Program-made: the position numbers and the translations under genes | The notes under the pieces: generated by a model | What the model was told of the DNA's origin: nothing | Databases searched by the model: none | What the model saw: the letters and a program-made list of their open reading frames with translations, nothing else | Part shown: positions 22,391-31,859 of the stretch, piece after piece | How positions within the stretch are numbered: position 1 is the stretch's first letter | How the letters are laid out: each line of letters opens with the position of its first letter | Source of the DNA: Hyperoodon ampullatus | Lineage: Eukaryota > Chordata > Mammalia > Artiodactyla > Ziphiidae | Assembly: GCA_949752795.1 (NCBI GenBank) | Contig: OX457064.1 | Span: 104,199,454 to 104,263,453, forward strand | Direction: 5' to 3' | Length of the DNA: 64,000 nt

Positions 22391-22495
22391 CTGCTGACAT
22401 CTTGATTTTGACCTTTTACCCTACTGTGAGATAATAAATGTCTGTTGTTTTAGGCTGCCCAGTTTGTGGTACTTTGTTACAGTAGCCCTGGGAAA

Positions 22496-22990
22496 CTCAT
22501 GGAACTGGATAATGAAATGAGAGAAAGCAGCTAGGGACTTCCAGCGACAACTTCCTCCCTCTCCTTCTTAGAAAAGAACCAAGATGGGGCATTTCTCCCT
22601 CTGTCTTTGCCCATTACAGTTATGGTGGATGGAGCGGCTGTACCCATTTCACAACAGCAAGGGGATCTGTCTGAGCACCAAGGCCAATCTGCAGAGTCTG
22701 GTAGAACAGAATGTACAGGCCCACAGTGATGTCATGGAATGGTTGAATTATCCTGGGATTTCTGGATTTTCTATTATATGAAACAATAAAATTTGCTATT
22801 TCCTGTGCCATCTTAAGGGAAAACACCTTAACTCATACATCAAGGGTTAGTGGTGTCTAGAGGAAATAATTGAAGTCAGGAAGTCTTTTGTTTACTACCA
22901 GCTACTGGCCATGGTCACCATTTCCAATAAGTCCTATGCAAAAGGGACACTCCCCAAAAAGGCACATCCTTTATTACGAGGCAGTTCCAA
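22496..22990. other. Intergenic, possible LTR-like tail at 22730-22815
   Basis: tcctgggatttctggatttt, ctattatatgaaacaataaa and atttgctatttcctgtgcca look like the end of an old LTR with a polyadenylation signal (aataaa, 22785-22790). The body cannot be assigned. No gene seen. Confidence 0.4.
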
Positions 22991-22994
22991 ATTC

Positions 22995-23408
22995 CATTAA
23001 GGCTTCTTCCCTGGTGAAGGGGACGGGCCTATATATGACTCTTGAGGTCCTCCCGGCCTTTGTATGTGTTTCCCATCCCAGAAACATTCTCCCACCCCAC
23101 CCTCTCCACCATCAAGCTATTCTCCACCCACCTTCTGGCTTTCAGCTTAGACACCATTGCTTTGAGAAGATATCATTGACTCCCAAGACAGGTTTAGGTG
23201 CCCTGTTAATGGCTTTCTGGGCACCCTGGACTTGCACCAACTTGGATTACACTGTATTGCAACTGCCTGTTTACTGTTGCTATCTCTCACTAGACTCTAA
23301 AGTCTTGGGGGCAGAGACTGTAAATGTCCCACTTACTGTTTCATGCCCAATCTAATACAAGGCCTGTCTCATAGTAGGCACTTGATAAATATGTATTAAG
23401 CGAATGAA
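22995..23408 (+). mobile_element. L2 LINE 3' end
   Basis: A good match in order: aaggcttcttccctggtgaa, cagcttagacaccattgctt, caggtttaggtgccctgtta, ttacactgtattgcaactgc, ctgtttactgttgctatctc, cactagactctaaagtcttg, ggggcagagactgtaaatgt, ctcatagtaggcacttgata and aatatgtattaagcgaatga. Confidence 0.86.
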
Positions 23409-23728
23409 AGACGTGGCAGTGCTGACAGTCTGCAGTCTAGAGTTTACAACATTCTGTTGAGGGCCATGGAAAAGTGGGGCTGGGCAGGGCTTTGGCAAAA
23501 TACAAAGGAGTGAGCCTTTGCCCCCAGCCTCTGGGTCCTATACTGGGATTCCTCCACACTCCTGACCTTTCCTTTTCCTCCCACCTTCTACTTTTCTTTC
23601 TAGTTCCCTTTAAAAATTTCTAGATCTGGCCCTTATTTGAACTGAATAGGTTAAAAAAAAAAAGGAATGATCATGGGTTACCTACCAACTAATCTACTAA
23701 TTTTCCTAGGGAAAAAGCAGTTTAAAAG
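23409..23728. other. Intergenic, no recognised features
   Basis: No gene or clear repeat. A run of A is at 23652-23663. Confidence 0.4.
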
Positions 23729-23738
23729 TGCTTTTAAG

Positions 23739-23886
23739 GGACTTAAAAGTTGCTGGTCCAGTGGTAGGACTCCACACTTCCACTGCAGGGGACATGGGTT
23801 CCATCCCTGGTCGGGGGAACTAAGATCCCACAAGCCGTCTGGCAAGACCCGCCAAAAAAACAAAAAACAACAACAACAAAAAACAT
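23739..23886 (+). mobile_element. CHR-family SINE, minimal form
   Basis: Diverged sense copy: tgctggtccagtggtaggac (box A region), gacatgggttccatccctgg (box B region), gaactaagatcccacaagcc, then an A-rich tail with CAA repeats (23853-23882). The 10-bp duplication gtgcttttaa lies at 23729-23738 and 23887-23896. Confidence 0.88.
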
Positions 23887-23896
23887 GTGCTTTTAA

Positions 23897-24245
23897 TACC
23901 AGTTAAACTACACGGAATTATGTCTCCAGAAAGCTCCTAAAAAATAATGTCAGGAATTTATTAGAGGGAGGGAGGAGGAAGGAAGTGGGACTTTCAGTAC
24001 CTTCATAACATAGGCGGTAAGTGGTTGCCTACTTTGGTCCCAGGGTTCCAGTAAGAACTTTTGGACATCATCCCATCTTTGATACTTGAAAACGTTTTCC
24101 ATAATGATCTTGGTGTAGTGTTAACCCAATCTAAGGTCATTCATTTCTAAAGGCTGACCATGCATTTGTTTTATAGGTTTTTCTTCTATAGAGGAAGGCA
24201 TGCAGTGTTCTGGTAGGTATAAGAATTCTAACGGCAATTTTTTTC
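23897..24245. other. Intergenic, no recognised features
   Basis: No gene or clear repeat. Confidence 0.4.
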
Positions 24246-24249
24246 TTTA

Positions 24250-24545
24250 TTCATTCAAAAAACATTTGGGTGCCTCCCATGAATGCACCAAATACCGTGC
24301 TAAGCATCCGGTGATCAATGGTAAGATATTCAGGAGCCCTATCCTAGCGGAGTTTATATTCCAATGGGAGGACAGACTACAAATAAAAATATAAATTTGC
24401 TCCCAATGTTGTGAATGAAAGTAATAGATTGTTGAGATAAGAGAGTAACGTGCAGGGAGGGCACCTAGTGGGTGATCACAGACAACTAATCTAAGAAGGT
24501 GACATTTGAGCGGAGACTCAAAGGATGAGAAGGAGTCAGCCTTCG
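24250..24545 (+). mobile_element. Ancient dispersed repeat just upstream of the promoter
   Basis: tattcattcaaaaaacattt, gggtgcctcccatgaatgca, ccgtgctaagcatccggtga, tagcggagtttatattccaa, tgggaggacagactacaaat and gaaggtgacatttgagcgga follow a widespread mammalian repeat order (... gcacctactatgtgccagg ... gagcttacattctagtgg ... aggtgacatttgagc). It is the same unnamed family as 18870-19200, as far as I can tell. Confidence 0.6.
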
Positions 24546-24619
24546 GAAATGGGGTCACGTTCACCGTAAGTCAGTTAAAAATAGCCCTCAGTCTCTCAAG
24601 CAGCAAGGTTGGACGTATG

Positions 24620-25260
24620 GGCAACGAGGCTCCGCCGCCAGCACTAAAGATGGCGGACAGGGGGCGGGGACGGGGCTGCCTGCGCCGTGATTGGTCAGTC
24701 AGGAGATGCGTCACGTGGGCTGAGGCGAGCATCCGGGCTCCCGGCAGAGGCGCTGCGGAGGCTCCCGGGAGCGGGCCGCGCGGGGCTAACGCGGCAAGCG
24801 GACAGCGGCGGGACCTCCCGGGCAGCCAGCGTGGACGGAGCGGCGCGCGTGCCGAGCATGGCGGGCTCCCTGCCTCCCTGCGTGGTGGACTGCGGCACCG
24901 GGTAAGAGCCGCGGGCGCCCACCCGCTCCCGCGCGGCCCCGCTCCAGCCCCGGCGCCGAGCACCTGCCCACGGCCCGCCCCCTGTCTCACCTGGAGGTGC
25001 CCCGCTCGGGGCCCGGGTCTCGGCCGACAGCTGGGCAGGTTCGGGCGGCCGGCCCGTCTCCGCGCCCCGCTCCTCTCCTCCACGCCCGCGAGGGCCACGC
25101 GCGGAGCTCGCTCCCCTTGATGCGAAGAGGACCGAGGGGAGGAGTCGGGCCGGCTTGCCTTGCCTCCCGCCTCCTCTCTCCGCGCTCGGCCGGGGCCTCC
25201 CGGGATGCCAGGTTTCGGGCGGGCGGCTGCAGACCCCGCTGCCGTCACTTGCTTTCTGCC
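24620..25260 (+). promoter_or_regulatory. ACTR3B: CpG island promoter of ACTR3B
   Basis: A sharp jump to high GC and frequent CpG, in a window that is otherwise CpG-poor outside SINEs. Candidate factor sites upstream of the start codon are a YY1-like aagatggcgg (24647-24656), a GC box ggggcgggga (24661-24670), an inverted CCAAT box gattgg (24689-24694) and an E-box cacgtg in gcgtcacgtgg (24712-24717). No TATA box is visible, as usual for housekeeping genes. The island continues through exon 1 into intron 1. The exact transcription start cannot be read from sequence. Confidence 0.88.
24858..24901 (+). CDS. ACTR3B: ACTR3B coding exon 1 (residues 1-14 and two bases of Gly15)
   Basis: ACTR3B is an Arp3 isoform, one of the two actin-related subunits of the Arp2/3 complex, which nucleates branched actin filaments in the cytoplasm. 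The exon encodes MAGSLPPCVVDCGTG, the N-terminus with the first phosphate-binding loop of the actin fold (DCGTG, residues 11-15). The start codon at 24858 has a strong context (A at -3, G at +4) and lies in the CpG island. The donor is gtaagag at 24902. The exon ends after two bases of the Gly15 codon. Ser4 and Pro7 fit ACTR3B rather than ACTR3, which as I recall has Arg4 and Ala7. The 5' UTR is upstream, with its start unknown. Confidence 0.96.
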
Positions 25261-25269
25261 TGCCTGACG

Positions 25270-27290
25270 GTGCCCCTACCTTCTCACATTCTTAAAAGGG
25301 GCCCTCGTTTTGGGTTCCCAAACGCATGCCATTTCTCCTTGCTGATGATTCTCACTTACTTGTGGAGGTTTTTATATTCATCTAGCAAGTTGACACCTTT
25401 TTTTGCAGCCCACTCTGCTCTCTTCCAGGAGTGAATGGTTCTCTCGGGCTAAGCTCTTGCTTTACTTTGCGTAGAGTTGCCTTTTCACTTAAAAAAAAAA
25501 AAGAAGACTCCATTTTGAAAAACAGTCTAAATTTGGGAAAGCCTGTTTGTGGTATAGTTTTTATTTCGCATTACTTTTGGGGTGTGATTGCTTCTTTTGA
25601 TGTTGTTGAGATATGCAAAAGAGACCTTAGGAAATTTCCTGTACTTTCTTTCAGTGGCCCCCGCTTCACTGACTTTAGGAAGGTGCTCACCGAATCCATC
25701 TAGCTGGTGGTTTAGAAATTCAAGCTTGCCTGCTTGCAGTGTAGGTGAAGTACCTAATAAAGTAGACTGGAAGTAAATTTAGCCTCTTAAAGATCTTTCA
25801 AGATGGGGTTTTAATCATTTTTTCCACAAAATATTCCATGGTATGTTCACCTTAGCCTTGATTCTTTTCTGTAGAGAAATGCACTTGGTTTCGTTTCCTT
25901 GACAACCTTGTAGGGGTGTCTTCTTTAATTTGCTTCAGTCTGTCTCCTACGGATCGTTCTTTTCTTTTGCTGCTGAAGCCACCGGTAGTGGTTACAGGCT
26001 GGAAAAAACTGCCTCTTTGCTTGTACTAATTTTCCCTTTTGAAATACACATTGTACCAGAAGTTCCGGGGCTCTTTATTTTAGAAGTTGTTTTGCTATCC
26101 AAAACCCAAGCCCAAAGCAGCATTGATATTAACCCCCCGCCCAGTTGTTGGCTTCCTTATTCAACCCCTCCTCCCAGGAACTGGTGTTCACCCCACACCC
26201 ACCTGAGGTCTGTTTGTGTCAAGAGTGCAGGCAGCAGGTAAAAGAATTTTTCCTTCTCACATTTTCACGTGAGATTTTTTGTTTTTGTGGTTTGGGTCTT
26301 GTAAAACTATTGAAATGCAAAGCATTTCTTGGCAGAAGCAGTAAAATGTGCCCACAAGATTTGTCATACCTCTACTAATAGTAAGCTGGGGACCTGACTC
26401 ATCATTCTTGCTGTAAATATCTAAAATGTGGTGCGCAGTTTTGACTTTTTGAGGTAGGTGGTATCTCACTTGGAGATGTAACTTCAGAATATCTTTGTTT
26501 TATGGCCCAGTTATGTTATTGTCTTCAGGCTGTCGTAGGCTTTGGTGTCAGGACTTAGAAACAGTGGCCGGGAATCTTCCCAGTGGGTTTCACATGGACA
26601 TGTTCTGTTGTGGAAACAACAGTGGTTAATTATAAATTTCCAGTGTCCAGTGTGTGGCCAGATGGAGCAGCCTGGAAGAGCCTAAATTTATTTAAGCATG
26701 TTAATAGCTCTTATATTTCCCATAGAGCTAAGTGGTTTTTGGATTGACTTTTACCTCAAAATACAATAAAAAGGGGTAAAATGCAGATTAAAAATAACTA
26801 GGACCAAGGAAAAGAATGGGCCTGGGGCGTCACCCTAAACTGTAGACCAGTGGTGCAGCCGACCAGCGTCACATTTGGCCTTAGTCTTCCTGTCTGACAA
26901 AATTATAAGAGGGTCATCATCAGTTATGTAATTCCTGTTATCGGGAAGGAAGAGAAATACCTGTTTCTCAGGTGAAAAAACTTTTCCTAGTACTAAATTC
27001 TAACAGAAAAATTCACACTGAATTATACATAGTGGACCTTAATGATTGAGTAGACAGTGTACTAAATAGTATTTTTTAATTGCAAATAAATTTCATCCTG
27101 GGAGCCTGGCCTCCTCTAATGAGCCCTGAGACCAGCTCAGTGAGCACAGGCGAGCTGGGAGCCACGATAATATGGACCATGGCTCTGCTTGCTCCAGAGA
27201 TGAAGCATCATTTACTTAAGTGAATTACTAGGCTGCTTAGTGTTCAGAGAATATCCCACAAAAACTAGTGTTACTTCTCTTAACTGAACT
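25270..27290. other. Intronic stretch without recognised features
   Basis: Low-repeat intron sequence next to the promoter. Open frames of 60-145 codons (24997-25434, 25431-25703, 25930-26241) run out of the CpG island or have no family resemblance. The lack of recognisable transposons over 2 kb may reflect regulatory constraint, but nothing specific can be pointed to. Confidence 0.4.
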
Positions 27291-27299
27291 TTTCATATT

Positions 27300-29160
27300 T
27301 TTGAAGATTTTTATATTTTTAAACTTACTTTGAAAAATGTCAGATCTACTGAAAAGCTGCAATAAGAGTACCGAAAAACCTGCTATATATTCTCTATCCA
27401 GTTTACCAACTATTAACATTTGCCTTATTGTTCTCTATATACTATACACATTATTATTTTTCTGAACTGTTTGTAAGTCTCAGGCATCGTGCTGTTTTAT
27501 ACCAAGATACTTCAGTGTATCCTTTATGAAAACAAAGACCTTCTCTCATACAGTCACAGACGAGTGATCAAAATCAGAAAATTTAACGTTTATGCAGTAG
27601 AGTTGTCTACTAAGTCTGGATCCCATGAATGGTCCCATTATGTCTCTGGACGCTCAGCTCTCTGCCCTCATCCGGCACCGTACACTGTGTTTGCCTGTTC
27701 ATCATGTCTTTTTAGTCTTATTTCACTGGGCCAGTTCCTTAGCCTTTTTCTGTCTTTCAGGACAGCGACATTTTTGACAGTCAGTTGTTATGGATCATGT
27801 TCCTCAATTTAGGCTTGTCTGGTGTTTCTTTATGACAGATACAGGGTGTGTATTTTTGTCAGGAGTACCACAGAAGTGATGTCAAAGCTTCTCAGTGCAT
27901 CACATCAGAAGGCTTTTCCCCTCCAGCTTTATTGAGATGTACTTGACACACAACGTGGCATAAGTTTAAGGTTACAACGTGTTGATTTGGTACATTTATA
28001 TATTGCAAAATGATTATCGCATTACGATACTAACACTTCCATCCCGTCACGTAATTACCTTTTTTTTTTTTTTTTTTGGTGGGGAGAATATTTAAGATCC
28101 ACTTGTCTTGGCAACTTTCAAGTATAAAACCGTATTATGAACTATAATCACTGTGTAGCCCATTAGCTCCCCAGAACTTACTCGTCCTATCAGAAGGCTG
28201 AAGATAGTTGATGACGTTCATTTGGATTATCTGGATACGGTGGTGTCGACTAGATTTCTCCATTGTACGGTTACTGTTTTCCCCTTTGTAATTAATGTCA
28301 TTTGTGGAGAGATATTATGAGATTATGCAAATACCCTGTTCTTCCTTAAACTTTCACCCATTAGTTTTAGTATCCATTGGTGCTGATTCTTGTTCTAATG
28401 GATTATTACAGTGATGGTTGCAATATTGTGGGTTTTTTTTTAAACTTCAGTACTTTCTACATTTATTAGTTAACATTTTACTATAAGGATGCACTTTTCT
28501 GTGGCTCCCCTTTATTTATTTATCGTCTGTATGGGTTATTGTCTCGTTCAAAGAGTTATTTATGTCATTCTTACTGTATTCAATGGATTATTATTTCTTA
28601 TTGCCATTATTTGTTTTGATGCTTAAATTGTCCAGATGTGGCCAGCAGAAGCCCATTCAGGCTGTTTCTGGAGTTCTTTAGACATGTCCCCATCATTTTT
28701 TGAGCATTTTGTTATTATTCAAAAGACTGCAGTGTAGCCAGTGCAGTGCATTTGTCTTTTTGCATTTTTTGCTGGAGCATCTCTGAGATAGGTTTCTAGA
28801 AATGGGATTTCTGGGTCAAAGGCTAAGTGCATGTGTAATTTTGCTGGACAGTGTCACATCCAACTCAGTAGTGTGTGTCTTCACCAGCAACGTGTGAGAG
28901 TGCCTACGGCTTCTTACAGACTCACCAGCAGAGTAATTGCCAAATTAAAATTTTTTTTACCAATCTAGAAGGTAGGAAATGATATCTTATTGTAGTTTTA
29001 ATTTGAATTTCTTATATTATTATGTGGGAAGATGAGCATCTTTTCATGTGGTTAAGAGGCATTTGCGTTTCTGTTTTCTGTCTCTTCATTTCTCTAGCCA
29101 GTTTTTCTGTGGGTTTTTAGTCTTTTGCTGCTTTATTTTTAGAAGCTCTTTATGGATTGG
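27300..29160 (-). mobile_element. Old L1M 3' region, antisense, with nested L1
   Basis: Antisense L1M 3' UTR phrases: aagctgcaataagagtaccg, ctatccagtttaccaactat, tctttcaggacagcgacatt, ggagtaccacagaagtgatg, tcagtgcatcacatcagaag, then after the inserted piece atctggatacggtggtgtcg, cctttgtaattaatgtcatt, tattacagtgatggttgcaa and further 3' ORF2-side sequence (ttttcatgtggttaagaggc, 29043). Interrupted by 27915-28188. Probably one old copy with a nested younger one. Confidence 0.78.
27915..28188 (-). mobile_element. L1 3' UTR fragment inserted in older L1M
   Basis: agctttattgagatgtactt, aacgtgttgatttggtacat, atatattgcaaaatgattat, cttggcaactttcaagtata and gtgtagcccattagctcccc are antisense to an L1MA/MB-type 3' UTR. 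The 11-bp duplication atcagaaggct lies at 27904-27914 and 28189-28199, exactly at the two break points of the host L1. Confidence 0.85.
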
Positions 29161-29508
29161 GGTGTGGTGAGGGTCCCACAGACCACCCGCAGGCTCATTG
29201 ATTTGCTAGGAACAAGCACAGGATGATAGTGAAAAGGTAAAAGCAAGAACAGCCAAGGAAAAAGGCACATGGGGCAGAGTCTGGAGGAAACCAGGAGCAA
29301 GCATCCGGAATCCTTTCTCAGTGAGTCACACAGATGTGCTTAATCACAGCCAGTTGTGACACACGTGTGAACCGTTGTTTACCGGGGAAGCTTGTTAGAG
29401 ACTCAGTGCCCAGAGTTTTTATTGGGGGCTGGTCATGGCACCTCCTGCCTAGCACAAACCAGAATTCCAGAGTCCCAGAAGGAAAGCAGGTGTTCAGCAT
29501 AAACTGTA
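29160..29508 (-). mobile_element. Possible antisense LTR fragment inside L1M
   Basis: Breaks the L1M between 29160 and 29508. The + strand shows gagactcagtgcccagagtt, tttattgggggctggtcatg, and a TG...CA frame. Reversed, the attggggg context gives an AATAAA signal, as in LTRs. I cannot name the family. Confidence 0.4.
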
Positions 29509-29683
29509 TTTGTGTTAATTTTATAATCTGCTACTTTACAAAATGCTCTTATTGTTTGTATGAATTTTTCCCTTGATCTTTAGGGTTTTCCAGATACAGA
29601 ATTTTGTCATTGACAAATAGAGATTGTTTTCCCTCTTCCTTTCCGTTTTTAGGAGCTCTGATTGCCTTTTTTAATTTAATTTA

Positions 29684-30007
29684 ATTTTTTAATTTATTTT
29701 TGGCTGCGTTGGGTCTTTGTTGCTGCACATGGGCTTTCTCTAGTTGCGGCGAGCAGGGGCTACTCTTCATTACCGTGCGCAGGCTTCTCTTGTTGCAGAG
29801 CATGGGCTCTAGGCGCTCAGGCTTCAGTAGTTGTGGCACGTGGGCTCAGTAGTTGTGGCTCATGGGCTCTAGAGCGCAGGCTCAGTAGTTGTGGTGCACG
29901 GGCTCAGTTGCTCCGCAGCATGTGGGATCTTCCCGGACCAGGGCTCAAACCCGCGTCCCCTGCATTGGCAGGTGGATTCTTAACCACTGTGCCACCAGGG
30001 AAGTCCC
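29684..30007 (-). mobile_element. CHR-family SINE, long form
   Basis: tttatttttggctgcgttgg, ttgcggcgagcaggggctac, repeated agttgtggc blocks, ggaccagggctcaaacccgc (box B, with A for G) and ccaccagggaagtccc on the reverse strand. The (A)n side is TTTAA-rich. The duplication is unclear. Confidence 0.9.
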
Positions 30008-30989
30008 ATTTTCTTTATTTTGACATACTGCAGTGGCCATTGCCTCCAAATAATGTTAAATAGCAGTGGAGTTAGTGGGCGTTATCCTTTTGTTCCTTAC
30101 TTTAGTGGAATAGTTTCTGGTGTTTCTAAAATAAGTAAGATGCTGGCTTTTGGGCTGCTGTGTGTATGTACATACTTACACACGTATACAAATATATGTT
30201 AAGAATGTTATACAGATATGTTAAGAAAGTATGTGTCAACTGCTGTATTTTGGAATGTTGTAACATGAATGAGTGTTGCATGTTGTATGATTTCTTTATA
30301 ATAAATGGAACGTGTGGTTTTCTTCCTGAGCCAGTTAATATGGTGGATTTCCTAATATTGAACCACTCTTGCATTCTGTAATAATCCCCACTTGATCGTG
30401 CTGCATTATTTTTTGATGTGTAGGTAGATTCTGTTAATATTTTATTTAGATTTTCATGTCAGTATTAGTATGAATTATAGTTTAGTTTTCTGGTGCATTC
30501 TTTGTCAGATTTCAGGATCAATGTTACAGTCTCTTCATAAAACAAATTAAGAAGTTTTCTTTCTTTTTCTGTGCTCTGGAATAGTTTAAGTAATTTGGGG
30601 ATTTTCCGAGTTTTAAAGTCTTGGTAGAATTCCCCAGTGAAACTGTCTGAGCTTAGTGCTTTCTTGAGAGGAGAGTCCTGCTGCTCTTTACATTTCTTCT
30701 AAGGCTGGTTAGACTTCCTACCTCGAGTGGAATCAATTTTGGTATGTTGTATTTGTCTAAAGAAAAATTCTATTTCATCTAGATTTTTCAAATTTATGTA
30801 TGTAGTAGTCTCATGATTTTTAAAAATCTTTGTTTTTATGGCTATTTTTCCCTTTGTTGCTCAAATTTATTTTGTTTTCATCCTTTTTTCTTCATGGCTT
30901 ACCTAATGATGTGCCTATTTTGTGGATCTTTTTTTTTTTTTTTTAAAGATAAGCTTTGGGGTTTACTTATTAGTTCTGTTATTTTTCTG

Positions 30990-31181
30990 TTTTTTTTTTT
31001 TGTGTATGTGTGGTACGTGGGCCTCTCACTGTTGTGGCTTCTCCCGTTGAGCACAGGCTCCAGACGCGCAGGCTCAGTGGTCATGCTCCACGGCATGTGG
31101 GATCTTCCTGGACCGGGGCACGAACCCATGTCCCTTGCATCGGCAGGCGGACTCTCAACCACTGTGCCACCAGGGAAGCCC
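30990..31181 (-). mobile_element. CHR-type SINE, short form with internal deletions
   Basis: Poly(T) at 30990-31000, then the short body missing gcgg near 31047 and about 25 bp near 31082 (ctcagtggtcatgctccacg). The 10-bp duplication tatttttctg lies at 30980-30989 and 31182-31191. Confidence 0.9.
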
Positions 31182-31859
31182 TATTTTTCTGGTTTTTGAC
31201 TTATTTCTACTTTTATTTTTATTTCTTTCTTCTGCCTTCCTTTTTTTTTTTTGAGTGGATATTAAATTCATTTTAATTTTCCCTTTATATTGAAAAAGTA
31301 TTTAATTTTGGCTGTTATGTCTTTAACTATATGTATCCCTTACGTACAGGGATTTGGGTATAGTTTCTCATTATCGTTTTCAAGACATTTCTGTAGTTTT
31401 CTTCTGAGTTTCCCTCTTAACTCAATATTCCTATGCTAGTATGTTTAAAAAATTTCAGGTAAAAGGGCCTTTTTGTTTTTGTTTTTAATTCTAGTTTTAT
31501 TACATTATGGTCAGAGTGCTGTTTATATTCTGTTCTTTAGACTTCACTGTGTCTAAGATATGGTCAATTTTGTGAATGTTCTGTATGTACTTGGAAAGAG
31601 GAATATTCCCTATAGGTATGTTTGGAGTTCAGTGTATATCTATATGAGCTATTGTATTAATGATGTTATTTAGGTCTTCCAGTTTTTTGTCCACTTACTC
31701 TTTGACTGAGAATGGTGTGTTAAGTGCTCCTATCACTAGTGTGTTCCTTGTTTATTTCTTCTTGCTTTGTGAAAGTTACTGCTGCCTTATTGAGTGCCTG
31801 CATGTGTAGATTTGGCTGATTGATTTTGAACTTCACCAGGGGTGATATAGGTGGGTTGT

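Larger units (their letters stand above)
21510..22495 (+). mobile_element. MaLR (MLT1-like) LTR, split by nested SINEs
   Basis: gttatgagttgaactgtctc, tgttggaatcctcaccctgg, atgtgatcatatttggaaac, aggcctttgcagatggaatc, agatcattagggtgggcctt, tggtctttataagaagagaa, then after the SINEs ctactgtgagataataaatg, tctgttgttttaggctgccc and agtttgtggtactttgttac. This is a nearly complete MaLR LTR. The whole SINE block 21825-22390 sits inside it. It is a non-coding retroviral relic. Confidence 0.85.

Noticed and set aside
1..24600. XRCC2, the gene I recall as the upstream neighbour of ACTR3B in human
   Set aside because: No XRCC2-like exon (RecA-type Walker motif) was seen on either strand; it presumably lies further upstream.
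24506..25248. Overlapping 204- and 225-codon frames on both strands at the CpG island
   Set aside because: GC-rich DNA has few stops. The + frame disagrees with the ACTR3B frame, the - frame has no domain, and both are proline/arginine-rich noise.
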